DNA of 64,000 nt from Misgurnus anguillicaudatus (GCF_027580225.2 NC_073348.2:23876001-23940000); one strand, 5' to 3'. Positions 46,670 to 59,608 are shown, numbered from the stretch's first letter. Program-made: numbers and translations. The notes: generated by a model not told the origin, from the sequence alone.

Positions 46670-49111
46670 ATGTTTGTGATTATAGTAAGATTTTCTCGTT
46701 GCCAGTCGAGAAGAAAACAATTGGATGGTGTTTTCTTATGGAGGGTCCTATTCGTCATGGCTGTTTGCTGTTTCTGTAATAATAGCGCACAGATTCGTTA
46801 CTCGGTTCCAGAGGAGATGAAGAAAGGATCGCTTATCGGGAATATAGCTCATGATCTTGGTTTGGATGTGCAAAGACTGCGCTCGGGTCGCGCCCGTATC
46901 GTTTCTGGCGACAGTACTCAATACGCAGAGCTAAAAACAGACAAAGGGACTTTGGTTGTAAATGAGAGAATTGACCGAGAGCAGCTTTGCGCGGAAACCA
47001 CTCCATGCAGCTTCACGTTTGAAATAATACTCGATAATCCAATGGAATTACATCATGTTACGGTTGAAATATTGGATATTAACGATCACTCGCCAATCTT
47101 TCCAAAGGAGGAAATTAATCTGGAAATAAGCGAGTCGGCCGCACCTGGTGCTCGTTTTCTACTTGGCAGTGCAGATGATCCCGATATGGACACGAATGGT
47201 ATCCAAACCTATGTAATATCACAAAATGATTATTTTATTTTGAAACAACATGCGCGACCCAGTGGGATGAAATATGCTGAAATGGTGCTCCAGAAACCTT
47301 TAGATAGAGAGCAACATCCACGACTTAATCTCATTGTCACAGCGGTCGATGGAGGAAATCCTCAAAGATCTGGTAACATGAAAATAGAAGTCAATGTGTT
47401 AGATGCAAATGACAACGCCCCAGTATTTAACCAGTCAGTTTACAGAGCGTTAATAAAAGAAAATGCGCCTCAGGGAAGGTATATAACAACTGTCAATGCT
47501 AGTGATGCAGACAGCGGTGCAAATAAATTAGTTTCTTACAGCTTTGCAAATTCGAAAGTCGTTGGTGAAATTTTCAAGATAAATGAAAGCACCGGTGTTA
47601 TAACTGTAATTGGAGAGATTGATTACGAAAAAGTAAAGAAATACGAATTTGATATCGAAGCAAAAGACCAGGGAGGTTTAGGAGACTCTGCTAAAGTCAT
47701 TGTTGAACTAATTGACGTTAATGATAATGCACCAGTTATCAGTGTTATGTCATTCTCTAATCCAGTGACTGAGGACGCATCTCTTGGTACTACCATTGCT
47801 ATAATCAGTGTTAAAGATCTGGATGCAGGAGACAATGGTCATGTTAGCTGTACCGTTGATCGAACTATGCCATTCAAACTTCAGTCCTCACTACGCAATT
47901 ATTACACTTTAGTCACTGATGCTGCGTTAGACCGTGAACGTGTCTCATCCTATAATATTACTATCACAGCGACAGATTCAGGTTCACCTGCGCTTTCCAG
48001 CCTGAAAACTTTAAATCTAAAAGTTTTAGATGTCAACGATAACCCTCCAAGGTTCCAAAAAACAGGTTACACAACATATATTACTGAAAACAATCAACCC
48101 GGTTTGTCCATATTTACTCTCAGTGCTAAAGATGATGACTGGAACCAGAACGCACGAGTTTCATATCTTTTAGATGAGACGACAGTGGGTGGAGTACCCG
48201 TTTCAACTTTTATATCAATAAATGCTGACAGTGGAGTGGTACACGCATTGCGCGCTTTTGATTATGAGCAAATGAAAAATGTTCAGGTTTGCGTGAAAGC
48301 GCAAGATGGAGGCTCTCCACCTCTCAGCACAAATGTGACTTTAGACATTATAATCCAAGATCAGAATGACAACGCTCCTCAGGTTCTGTATCCTGTACAA
48401 ACTGGTGGTTCTGTGGTGGCTGAGATTGTGCCTCGTTCTGCAGATGTGGGTTATCTCGTCACTAAAGTTGTGGCTGTTGATGTGGACTCTGGACAGAATG
48501 CCTGGCTCTCATATAAACTACAGAAAGCTACAGACAGAGCGCTGTTTGAAGTGGGTTTACAGAATGGAGAAATAAGAACTGTGCGTCAAGTGACTGATAA
48601 AGATGCTGTGAATCAAAAACTTACTGTTGTTGTTGAAGATAACGGACAGCCCTCACGCTCAGCTGTGGTCACTATTAACGTGGCTGTGACTGACAGCTTC
48701 TCTGAAATGCTTTCCGAACTTACACATTTTACGCACGAAAAAGAATTTAAGGACAACCTTACTTTTTATTTAGTTCTTGCACTTGCTGCCGTTTCTTTCT
48801 TGTTTATAACCTGTGTGGTTGTCATAATATCGGTTAAGATCTACAGATGGAGGCAGTCTCGCTTATATCAGTCAAATCTACCCGTTATTCCGTACTATCC
48901 ATCGCATTACGCGGACACAGGATTAACTGGAACTCTTCCACCCGGATATAATTATGAAGTTTGTATGACCACTGACTCGAGGAGAAGTGATTGTAAGTTT
49001 TCTACACTCAGTGGTCAGAATGTTTTAGTGATGGATCCGTGTTTTACTGAGACGATGCAGCACACAGTGAATGACAAGAACTTCTTAGGAAATCCTGAGG
49101 TCCCTGAAATG
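46670..49111 (+). CDS. pcdhg: Protocadherin gamma-type variable exon 10, intact
   Basis: 814 codons. EC1 is the same as in exon 9 apart from conservative changes; EC2-EC4 are individual (SADDPDMDTNGIQTYVISQN; SFANSKVVGEIFKINESTGV). The stretch between EC6 and the helix reads SFSEMLSELTHFTHEKEFKDN, closer to exons 12-14 (ELTDFTH..., DNLTFYL) than to exons 9 and 11 (EFTDFGH...DSLTFYL), while the tail (YRWRQSR, GNPEVPEM) is of the exon 8/9 type. The exon is thus mosaic over about 80 nt. Phase-0 donor GTAAGA at 49112. Confidence 0.96.
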
Positions 49112-49675
49112 GTAAGATCAAATGTAAAATATTAAAATTGCAATTTAATTTTGAATTGTGTTTTCTATATTTGAAAGCACAATATGTGATTTTAAGAGAC
49201 TATATGATTGTGTCTAGAGGGTAACCCACTATATTCTTTGACCATTAAATAAATAATATTCAGCAGTATTTGGCTTTTAATCTATTTTATTGTAGCTTGT
49301 ATATATCATTGAGTTGGGTGATCTCATATTTGCTAAAGTATGTTTTTATTTAGATGGTTTACGTTTTATTTTGGTTAAGACCAAATGTTGGAGTTTAACT
49401 TTAATTATGAAGCATTTCAAAACATTGTAAGCGTTGTTTCACGATTTCAACTCTAAGGGCCGCTGTTGATTTGCAGAAAGCTTTACGTATAGCAGCTGAA
49501 TGTGGTTGGGCTGTGGCGAAGCTGGTTTAGAGATTTTAGATGAGACCAAAGAGTGTCGATGAAGAGAGACAGTCAGCGAAAAACAGCAACCGAACTGGAT
49601 TACTATTTTAATACTTACACCATTTCTGAACATCGTGTTATACCTGGAAAGGGATTTTTTTACTAAATACCTAAA
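49112..49675. other. Intergenic spacer, exons 10-11
   Basis: About 560 bp with a CSE and no RE1-like element. Leader after the CSE shares AGAGATTTTAGATGAGACCAA with exon 10. Confidence 0.6.
49450..49470 (+). promoter_or_regulatory. CSE-type promoter core of exon 11
   Basis: CTCTAAGGGCCGCTGTTGAT, about 205 nt before the ATG. Confidence 0.82.
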
Positions 49676-52102
49676 ATGATTTTGACTACAGTACGAGTTA
49701 TTTGTTGCCAGTCGAGAACAAAACAAATGGATCATGTGTTCTTATGGAGGGTCTTATTCTTCATGACGGTTTGTTATTTCTCTAACAATAGCGCACAGAT
49801 GCGTTACTCGGTTCCAGAGGAGACGAAGAAAGGATCGCTTATCGGGAATATAGCTCATGATCTTGGTCTGGATGTGCAAAGACTGCGCTCGGGTCGGGCC
49901 CGTATCGTTTCTGGTGACAGTACTCAATACGTAGAGCTGAAAACAGACAAAGGGACTTTGGTTGTAAATGAGAGAATTGACCGAGAGCAGCTTTGCGCGG
50001 AAACCACTCCATGCAGCTTCACGTTTGAAATAATACTCGATAATCCAATGGAATTACATCATGTTACGGTTGAAATATTAGACGTAAACGATCACTCTCC
50101 AACATTTCCTAAAGATGAAATTAATCTCGAAATAAGCGAATCGGCAACACCCGGGGCTCGTTTCTTACTGGGAACTGCAGATGATCCTGATGTAGGCATA
50201 AATGGTCTCCAAAATTATGCATTATCACCGAATGATAATTTCATTTTAAAACAGCATGCACGGCAGGGTGGGGTGAAATATGCTGAAATGGTCCTTCAGA
50301 AGCCTTTAGATAGAGAGCAGCATCCACGACTCTCTCTCATTCTAACAGCAGTTGACGGAGGAAATCCACCAAAATCTGGTAACGTAAAAATAGAAATAGC
50401 TGTCCTAGATGTAAATGACAACGCACCTGTATTTAATCAGTCAGTTTACAGAACAACAATAGAAGAAAATTCCCCTAAAGGAACTTACATAATCAGAATC
50501 AATGCTAGTGATGCAGACAGTGGGGCAAATAAGTTAATTTCCTACAGCTTTACAAATTTAAAGGTAATTGGTGATATTTTTGAGTTAGATGAAAGCACTG
50601 GTGTTGTAACTTTAACTGGGGTGCTTGACTATGAAAAGGCAAAGAAATATGAAATTGATGTTGAAGCAAAGGACCAAGGCGGTTTAGGAGACTCTGGTAA
50701 AATAATTGTTGATTTAATTGATGTAAACGATAACGCACCTGCTCTCAGTGTCATGTCATTTTTCACCCCAGTACCTGAGGACGCACCTGTTGGCACCACT
50801 ATTGCTATTTTCAGTGTCAAGGACCTAGATGCAGGAGAAAATGGGCATGTTGTTTGTACAGTTGATCGAAGTACGCCATTCAAACTACAGTCCTCATTAC
50901 GGAATTATTACACTTTAGTAACCGATGCTGCTTTAGACCGCGAACGCGTGGCAGCTTATAATATCACTATCACAGCCACAGATTCAGGGTCACCTGCCCT
51001 TTCTAGTCAGAAAACTTTAAATCTGAAAGTTTCAGATGTTAATGACAACCCGCCTAAGTTCGAAAAAAATGTTTACACTGCCTACATTCCTGAAAATAAT
51101 CAACTTGGTTTATCTATATTTACAGTGAGTGCGCACGATGATGACTCGAACCAAAACGCACGAATTTCTTATCTTTTAGATGAGACTACAGTGGGTGGAG
51201 CACCCGTTTCATCTTTTATATCAATAAATGCTGACAGTGGAGTGGTACACGCATTGCGCGCTTTTGATTATGAGCAAATGAAAAGTGTCCGTGTTTATGT
51301 AAAAGCACAAGATGGAGGATCTCCACCTCTCGTCACAAATGTGACTTTAGACATTATAATCCAAGATCAGAATGACAACGCTCCCCAGGTTCTCTATCCT
51401 GTACAAACTGGTTCTGTGGTGGCTGAGATTGTGCCTCGTTCTGCAGATGTTGGTTATCTCGTCACTAAAGTGGTGGCTGTTGATGTGGACTCTGGACAGA
51501 ATTCCTGGCTCTCATATAAACTACAGAAAGCTACAGACAGAGCGCTGTTTGAAGTGGGTTTACAGAATGGAGAAATAAGAACTGTGCGTCAGGTGACTGA
51601 TAAAGATGCTGTGAAACAAAAACTCACTGTTGTTGTTGAAGATAACGGACAACCCTCACGCTCAGCTGTGGTCTCCATTAATGTGGCAGTTGCTGATAAA
51701 TTTCCTGAAGTGCTTTCAGAATTCACGGACTTTGGACATAACAAAGACAATGGCGACAGCTTGACTTTTTATTTAATTTTAGCACTGGCTGCTGTTTCTT
51801 TCCTGTTTATAACTTGTGTGGTTGTCATAATATCGGTCAAGATCTACAGATGGAGGCAGTCTCGCTTTTATCAGTCAAATCTTCCGGTTATTCCGTACTA
51901 TCCGCAATACGCAGATACAGGATTAACTGGAACTCTTCCGCACGGATATAATTATGAAGTTTGTATGACCACTGACTCGAGAAAAAGTGATTGTAAGTTT
52001 TCTACACTCAGTGGTCGTAATGTTTTAGTGATGGACCCGTGTTTTAATGAGACGATGCACCACACCGTGAAGGACAAGAACTTCTTAGAAGACCCCGAAA
52101 CG
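49676..52102 (+). CDS. pcdhg: Protocadherin gamma-type variable exon 11, intact
   Basis: 809 codons. Signal peptide with the n-region RVICCQSRTKQMDHVF, mature start QMRYSVPEETKKGS. EC1 as in exons 9 and 10; EC2-EC3 individual (QHARQGGVKYAEM; EVKDQ-type EC3 core DVEAKDQGGLGDSGKIIVD). Three in-frame losses compared with exons 9 and 10: one Gly in EC6 (QTGSVVAEI), and SH missing in the tail (YYPQYADTG). The tail end differs from exons 8-10 (FLEDPET before GTAAGA). EC6 to helix otherwise equals its neighbours. No RE1-like element upstream. Confidence 0.96.
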
Positions 52103-53101
52103 GTAAGACGGCTCCAAATACAAATAAATGTGAAAGCAGGCGTATCCTATAAAATAATATACAGTATAGTTTTTTGAATTAGTAAGCCTATAACACAAAT
52201 TTAATCTAAAGGCGATTTTAAAGATTACATAATAATAATTTTAATCATTAAACATCTTTAAACTTGTTATATTTTTCCTTAACTAATAACTATTATGGGT
52301 ATTTTAAGTTGTGTAATGTACATCAATATGAACCTCTAGATGTGGGGGGTCTTATTTTGTGCATATTTGTATATTGTTCAGTTTAAAATATCATGTATTT
52401 TTGTAAGAACGCCATACAATGGAGGTAAAATGCCATTTTTTGGGCAAACAGCGCTGTTTCAGAGACATAATTTGACTTAATTTTGACTAAAAAGACCAGA
52501 ACAAATAAAACTTTGAGAAATAAGTCACTGTCTTTGTGGAATTGGCAGCCCTGCCGTTTAGCTGCGTTTACGCGGCTAATAGTTTTTTTTTTTAAATGCT
52601 TATCGAAATAACAGAGTTTGAGCGTAAAAAAAAAAAGAATTTAACGTTAACTTTCATTTACTTAGTTGTTGCAGTTTTATTATTTTTGTTGTTGTTGGTA
52701 AACTAATATTGGTAAAAAATACAGAGTCAGTCCAGTTTTCTTCCAAGTTCTTTAGCGTTACGGAAAGTTTGCGGATAGGTTATATTATGAACTGCGCTTG
52801 ACAACCGATAAAAAATGAACTGTAAATATTCTAAAGAGGTGTTTTAGTGGTGGACCTATACTTTCACTGAGTCAAGGAATCGTGCAATGCAGAAAAATAA
52901 TATTGGATGGCAGCCAGCGGCCTGCAGGAACTAGGTGAAAAAAATAATTAAAATAATTTGAAAATAATGTTCAAAATATTCGTAAATCCTGTTTATTCTC
53001 TGTGGAAGTATTCTGCAGCTGTATTGACATTTTGTTGTGTACAATAACCGCTAATACTCATTTTCATTGCTGTAATAGCTTTTCTAGTGGACAACTCACA
53101 T

Positions 53102-53127
53102 TTCAGCACCAGGAACTGGACAGCGCC
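53102..53127 (+). promoter_or_regulatory. RE1/NRSE-like element, 7-nt spacer, upstream of exon 12
   Basis: Perfect halves TTCAGCACC and GGACAGCGCC with spacer AGGAACT. About 325 nt before the CSE. Confidence 0.75.
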
Positions 53128-53451
53128 CGACCATTTTAAAGTTACATTCTCGTACTTTACGTGTCTAGGTTGCCTCACTTTTAAAAAACGTATGTTATTT
53201 ATTTTTTTAACCTATACTTTACTCTTTTTGTAGATGTTAATTTGTACCATTTATTGTAGCAGACCTTAATGGCAATTACCTCAAATTGCAAGTACCTCCA
53301 AGTTGATTTGCAACCGTGACATCTGATATATCCACATTAATACATTACAGGACTAACATACGGTACATATTTTATGTTAACAAACCTTAAGTTTTGGCAA
53401 ATTCTACCTATTGAGTTGTCTGTCTATCTATGAGTGCACTACTTAGTTAAG

Positions 53452-53472
53452 ACTCCTAGGGCCGCTGTTGAT
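53452..53472 (+). promoter_or_regulatory. CSE-type promoter core of exon 12
   Basis: CTCCTAGGGCCGCTGTTGAT, about 195 nt before the ATG. Confidence 0.82.
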
Positions 53473-53665
53473 CAACAAAGCGCAGCACTAGTATTTTTTC
53501 AGACCTACTTAACATCCAGTGATGTCACAGATACGAAAAAAGCCTTATCACTCGAAACAATATCTTGGTTGTACTGGTAGATAGATGTTTTCGTGTCGTT
53601 CTTGATTTTTACTTTGGAATTCGACGTATAACGGTTTAATTAAAGGATCTGCAGAGCAACGGAAA

Positions 53666-56062
53666 ATGGCCTTCTCTTTTGTGTGGCACGTAGCGCTGTT
53701 TTTTATTAGTGTGTCTCGATATTCAGTGATTGGGCATGTCAGTTATTCTATTCCAGAAGAAATGACAAAAGGGTCGTTAGTTGGAAATATTTCTCAAGAT
53801 TTGGGATTGAATGTAAAAAGACTGAAGTCAGGGAAAGCGCGCATATTTACTGGGGACAGCGCGGGATACATCGGATTAAATAATGAAAAGGGTATACTTC
53901 TAACAGAGGAAAAAATCGACCGCGAAGCTCTTTGTGGTAAAACAACTCCTTGCGCTTTGCATCTTCAGCTAATTTTAGAGAATCCGATGGAGCTGTACGA
54001 AATTACAGTGGAAATCGCCGACATAAATGACAACGCCCCGAGCTTTCCAAGAGGTGAGATTAATTTCGAAATAAGCGAGTCAGCCGTAACAGGAGCAAGA
54101 TTTATGTTGGAAAATGCAGTGGATCTGGATGCTGGAATTAATAGCCTTCTGACTTATTCACTGCAACCGACGGATAATTTTATTCTCAGTATGCAAAGCC
54201 AAACGGATGGTGACAAAAATATGGAGATGGTGTTACAGAAGGCTCTTGATCGTGAAAACAAAGACCAGCTGTCTTTGTTGTTAACAGCAGTGGATGGCGG
54301 ACAGCCTCCATTAAGCAGCACTGTACGGATACACGTAACTGTGCTAGATAACAATGACAATCCTCCTGTTTTCACACAGAGGGTCTACAAAGCCACTCTT
54401 CTTGAAAATTCACCTAAAGACTCATTTATTACTTCCGTTAGCGCCTCTGATGCGGATGCAGGTTCGAATGGAATTGTAACGTATTTCATGTCAAACACTG
54501 AAGGTTTCAATGATTTATTTATGGTGGATGCACGGAGCGGGCGAATAGCATTAAAAGGCCTCGCTGACTTTGAAAAAGCAAGCCGTTATCAACTTAATAT
54601 ACAAGCACGAGATCAGGGAGGACTGTCTGATTCATGTAAAGTTATCATCGATCTCATTGATGTAAATGACAACAAACCAGTAATAAATATCTTATCTTTT
54701 TCTAATTCCATATCCGAGGCATCTTCACCTGGCACAGTTGTTGCAATGTTAAAAATTAACGATCTTGATTCCGGTGTGAACGGCCAGGTTCACTGCCATA
54801 TAACCCCGAGCAACGCTCCATTTGCTCTTACGTCTCCGTCAAATGGTTTCTTTACCTTGCAAACAGAGCAGGAATTAGATAGAGAAATGGAGATTCAGTA
54901 TAATATAATTGTAATATGTATGGATGAGGGAGTACCAGCTCTCTCCAGCAGTGTCTCTCTCAGTGTGCAGATATCAGATGTGAATGACAATGCACCCGCT
55001 TTTGAGAAACGTAACTATGCAGCCTATGTGGTCGAGAATAACACACCAGGTGTCTCTATATTTACTGTTAAAGCAAGTGACTCAGATTGGAATCAGAATG
55101 CACGCGTTACTTATGTTCTGGATGACAGCACTGTTAATGGAGTCTCTGTTTCTTCATATGTATCAGTTCACCCTGACACTGGAGTGATCACAACAATTCG
55201 CTCTTTTGACTATGAGCAACTGAAAGATTTTAACTTCCGCGTTAAAGCGCAAGATGGAGGCTCTCCTTCACTCAGTAGTAATGTGACTGTAAAAATTATT
55301 ATTCAAGATCAGAATGACAACGCTCCTCAGGTTCTGTATCCTGTACAAACTGGTGGTTCTGTGGTGGGTGAGATTGTGCCTCGTTCTGCAGATGTTGGTT
55401 ATCTCGTCACTATAGTGGTGGCTGTTGATGTGGACTCTGGACAGAATTCCTGTCTCTCATATAAACTACAGAAAGCTACAGAAAGAGCGCTGTTTGAAGT
55501 GGGTTTACAGAATGGAGAAATAAGAACTGTGCGACAGGTGACTGATAAAGATGCTGTGAAGCAAAAACTCACTGTTGTTGTTGAAGATAACGGACAGCCC
55601 TCACGCTCAGCTGTGGTTAATATTAATGTGGCTGTGACTGACAGCTTCCCTGAAATACTCTACGAACTCACAGATTTTACGCATGACAGAGAACAGAACG
55701 ACAATCTGACTTTTTATTTAGTTCTTGCCCTGGCTGCGGTTTCCTTCCTTTTCATCACATGTGTAGTTGTTATAATATCAGTGAAAGTCTACAAATGGAG
55801 ACAATCTCGCATTTTCTATCAATCAAATCTCCCTGTAATTCCGTACTACCCACCACACTATACAGATACAGGAGTTACTGGAACTCTACCACATGGATAC
55901 AATTATGAAGTTTGTATGACCACTGACTCGAGGAAAAGCGACTGTAAGTTCTCAACACTCAGCGGTCAGAATATTTTAGTTATGGACCCCAGTTTCACTG
56001 AAAGTATGCAACGCGTAGTCAACGAAAATAACGTTTTGGAAGGTGAATACTCAACACAATCG
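53666..56062 (+). CDS. pcdhg: Protocadherin gamma-type variable exon 12, intact
   Basis: 799 codons. Signal peptide about 1-23 (MAFSFVWHVALFFISVSRYS), mature start near HVSYSIPEEM. EC1 with CGKTTPC; EC linkers DINDNAP, DNNDNPP, DVNDNKP, DVNDNAP and DQNDNAP. Helix about 683-706, then KVYKWRQSRIFYQSN and a tail ending GEYSTQS before GTAAGA. It founds or joins the exon 12-15 type. Unusual changes in EC6, where paralogs are almost identical: Trp to Cys in NSCLSY (TGT at 55451-55453), Lys to Ile in YLVTIVVAV, and Ala to Gly in GGSVVGEI. The new free Cys in a domain without other Cys may affect folding or pairing. Confidence 0.95.
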
Positions 56063-56141
56063 GTAAGAGCAATTTTTTTTAAATGTAAATTATCAAAATA
56101 TTCAGTGCAAATAATATGATACATTTTTCTTAAAATCATCA

Positions 56142-56167
56142 TTAATGCTGAATTGCTGGATAGCGCC
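56142..56167 (+). promoter_or_regulatory. Decayed RE1-like copy upstream of exon 13
   Basis: TTAATGCTG, AATTGCT, GGATAGCGCC: right half with one mismatch, left half degraded, the same 7-nt spacing and nearly the same spacer as the intact copy 130 nt downstream. Confidence 0.4.
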
Positions 56168-56271
56168 AGATAATTACAATGCACTTTATCACTGGTACCA
56201 TGTATACACTTATTTATTTTTTATTGCTGGTTTTTATGCAACAGCCCACTAAAATGTACATTCAGTCTGTT

Positions 56272-56297
56272 TTCAGCACCACTTGCTGGACAGCGCT
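56272..56297 (+). promoter_or_regulatory. RE1/NRSE-like element, 7-nt spacer, upstream of exon 13
   Basis: TTCAGCACC, ACTTGCT, GGACAGCGCT (last base differs from consensus). About 170 nt before the CSE. Confidence 0.72.
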
Positions 56298-56468
56298 ACA
56301 GTGGAAGCTGTTTCTTTAATTTTCTTTTCTTGCCTTCAAATAAATTAAAAACTCATACATTTATATAGAAATTTCTTATTTAAAAAATCCTAAAACATTT
56401 GTTTCTCAGAAATTAAAAAAGGAACGTTGAAAACCTGGTTTTGCTTAAATTTGTAGTGCTCTGTTTAG

Positions 56469-56490
56469 GCTCAGAGTGCCGCTGTTTGAT
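56469..56490 (+). promoter_or_regulatory. CSE-type promoter core of exon 13
   Basis: CTCAGAGTGCCGCTGTTTGAT; identical before exons 14 and 15. About 210 nt before the ATG. Confidence 0.82.
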
Positions 56491-56698
56491 AACATAGCAC
56501 AGGGAGAGTCGATTTTTTATCCCAACCCCATCCTCCCATATTTTAAGGGTCGGTCATTGTCTTGCCTTGGAGTAAGCAGCAAAAATATTTTGCTATGTCG
56601 GATTACACTGATTTGGATTTTAGATAAATTACACATTAAAGTAAACTCGGAAACCTTTGAAGTTGATATTTTTCTCTCATGGTATTTTTATCGAAACA

Positions 56699-59092
56699 AT
56701 GTCTTCTTTCATGCGTTACTCGGTGTTGTTTCTCATCGTCGTTTTTCACTCGGCACAAGGGCAGGTCAGTTACTCTATTCCAGAGGAAATGGCAAAAGGA
56801 TCGATGGTTGGAAATATCGCGCAGGATTTAGGGTTGGATTTACAACGACTGAAATCAGGAAAAGCACGCATATTTACGCGGGACAGCACTGAATATATCG
56901 AGCTGAACAGAAACACAGGACTGCTTCTGATCAGAGAGAAAATGGATCGTGAATCTCTTTGTGCAAAAACAACTCCGTGTGCTCTGCATCTTCAAATTAT
57001 TTTGGAAAACCCTATGGAATTATACACGGTGACTGTCGAAGTCACAGATATAAATGATAATGCACCAACATTCCAGAAAAAGGACTTTAGATTTGAGATC
57101 AGTGAATCGGCTGTGCCTGGTGCTAGCTTTATGCTCGGGGGAGCTTTCGATCCAGACGCAGGACAAAACGCACTTCAAAGCTACTCGCTTAAACCTACTG
57201 ATAAATTTCGTCTTGAATTGCACAATCAAGAGGATGGCACTAAGAGTGTCGAGATGATTTTACAAAAACCGCTCGACAGAGAAACGCAAAGCTCGCTTAC
57301 TTTGTTGTTAGAGGCGTTTGATGGCGGCGATCCTGTTCTCTCAGGCACAGTGCAGATTCACATTACCGTGTTAGACATTAATGATAATGCTCCTGTTTTT
57401 ACGCAGAAAATATACAAAACCACCATTGCTGAAAACGAAGCAAAGGGTGCTATATTAACAGTTGTGAGCGCGTCCGATGAAGACGAAGGATCTAACAGTG
57501 TCGTAACATATTACATATCTGACACAATGGACAGTAATGTTGCCGACTTGTTTTTAATTAATGAAGAAAATGGTGAACTATCATTAAATGGTCAGGTTGA
57601 CTATGAAAATGTGAACCATTATGAACTTAACATTCAGGCAAAAGACCAAGGAGGACTTTCTAATGCATGTAAAGTACTTATCGATGTGTTGGACATTAAC
57701 GACAATTCACCTAGTGTTAGTGTTCTGTCTAGTTCCCATTCCTTATCCGAGGGATCTAAGTCTGGAACTGTTGTTGCAATGTTAAATGTTGACGATATTG
57801 ACTCGGGTTTAAATGGTCAGGTTCACTGCGTCATAAATGACGATATTCCCTTTACTATTACATCTTCGTCAAACAGTTTCTTTAGCTTGCAAACGGAACA
57901 GGAATTGGACAGGGAGGAAAAAGCTGAGTACAATATCACTGTAATTTGTACGGACGAGGGAGTGCCCGCGCTCTCCAGTAGTGTTTCTTTTCGTGTACAG
58001 ATAACAGATGTGAATGATAACGCGCCAATCTTTGAGAAACGTCACTATGAAGCATGTATCGTTGAAAACAACACACCCGGTGTCTCTATTTCAAATGTTA
58101 AAGCCAGCGACGCTGATTGGAATCAGAATGCACGTGTTTCATATATTCTAGAGGACAGCACTTTCAATGGAGTTTCTGTCTCTTCATATGTATCAATTCA
58201 CCCTGACAGTGGAGTGATTACAGCAATGCGCTCGTTTGACTATGAACAACTTAAAGATTTCAACATCCAAGTGAAGGCGCAAGATGGAGGCTCTCCTCCT
58301 CTCAGTAGTAATGTGACTGTAAAAATTATTATTCAAGATCAGAATGACAACGCTCCTCAGGTTCTGTATCCTGTACAAACTGGTGGTTCTGTGGTGGCTG
58401 AGATTGTGCCTCGTTCTGCAGATGTTGGTTATCTCGTCACAAAAGTGGTGGCTGTTGATGTGGACTCTGGACAGAATGCCTGGCTCTCATATAAACTACA
58501 GAAAGCTACAGACAGAGCGCTGTTTGAAGTGGGTTTACAGAATGGAGAAATAAGAACTGTGCGACAGGTGACTGATAAAGATACTGTGAAACAAAAACTC
58601 ACTGTTGTTGTTGAAGATAACGGACAGCCCTCACGCTTAGCTGTGGTTAATATAAACGTGGCTGTGGCGGACAGCTTCCCTGAAATACTCTACGAACTCA
58701 CAGATTTTACGCATGAAAGAGAACAGAACGACAATCTGACTTTTTATTTAGTTCTTGCCCTGGCTGCGGTTTCCTTCCTTTTCATCACATGTGTAGTTGT
58801 TATAATATCAGTGAAAGTCTACAAATGGAGACAATCTCGCATTTTCTATCAATCAAATCTCCCTGTTATTCCGTACTACCCACCAAACTATACAGATACA
58901 GGAGTAACTGGAACTCTACCACATGGATACAATTATGAAGTTTGTATGACCACTGACTCGAGGAAAAGTGACTGTAAGTTCTCAACACTCGGCGGTCAAA
59001 ATATTTTAGTGATGGACCCAAGTTTCACTGAAACTATGCAACGCGTAGTCAACGAAAATAACGTTTTGGAAGGTGAATACTCAACACAATCG
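56699..59092 (+). CDS. pcdhg: Protocadherin gamma-type variable exon 13, intact
   Basis: 798 codons. The ATG at 56699 (MSSFMRYSVLFLIVVFHSAQ) is chosen because exons 14 and 15 share it; an inner Met four residues later is possible. Mature start QVSYSIPEEMAKGS. EC1 with CAKTTPC. Individual residues in EC2 (FDPDAGQNALQSYSLKPTDK) and EC3 (SASDEDEGSNSVVTYYISDT). In EC5 it reads SISNVKASDADWNQ and SYILEDSTFNG, unlike exons 12 and 14. Helix about 682-705, tail YKWRQSRIFYQSN...GEYSTQS, donor GTAAGA. It is the intact closest relative of exon 14 and gives the reference for that exon's broken site. Confidence 0.96.
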
Positions 59093-59172
59093 GTAAGAGC
59101 ATTTTTTTTTAAAATCTGAATTATCAAAATATTCAGTGCAAATAATATTATACATTTTTCTTAAAATCCTCA

Positions 59173-59198
59173 TTAATGCTGGATTGCTGGATAGCGCC
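59173..59198 (+). promoter_or_regulatory. Decayed RE1-like copy upstream of exon 14
   Basis: TTAATGCTG, GATTGCT, GGATAGCGCC; counterpart of the decayed copy before exon 13. Confidence 0.4.
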
Positions 59199-59399
59199 AG
59201 ATAATTACAATGCAGTTTATCACTGGTACTCTTTAGTGTAGTTTTTGTAAAACAAAACGAAAAATGTTGATAAACTCCGAATGACTAAATGCACACAATT
59301 ATAAAATGGCATATGTTTCTCTTGAAAGTACCATGTATACACTTATTTATTTTTTATTGCTGTTTTTTTATGCAAAAGCCCACTAAAATGTAGGCTGTT

Positions 59400-59425
59400 T
59401 TCAGCACCACTTGCTGGACAGCGCC
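59400..59425 (+). promoter_or_regulatory. RE1/NRSE-like element, 7-nt spacer, upstream of exon 14
   Basis: Perfect halves TTCAGCACC and GGACAGCGCC with spacer ACTTGCT. Confidence 0.75.
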
Positions 59426-59608
59426 ACAATTGAAGTAATTTCCTTAATTTTCTTTTCTTGCCTTCAAATAAATGAAAACTCGTACATTTATATAGAATTC
59501 TCTTATCTAAAAAACTTCCTAGAACATTTGTTTCTCAGAAATATAAAAAGAAACCAAGAAACAACGTTGAGAACTTGGATTTGTTTTAATTTGTAGTGCT
59601 CGGTTTAG

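Larger units (their letters stand above)
52103..53665. other. Intergenic spacer, exons 11-12
   Basis: About 1.56 kb, the longest in group II and a boundary between the 9-11 and 12-15 exon types. No gene, no clear transposon; RE1-like and CSE elements lie at the 3' end. Confidence 0.6.
56063..56698. other. Intergenic spacer, exons 12-13
   Basis: About 640 bp, homologous to the 13-14 and 14-15 spacers. It carries two RE1-like copies (one decayed) and the CSE. Confidence 0.65.
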
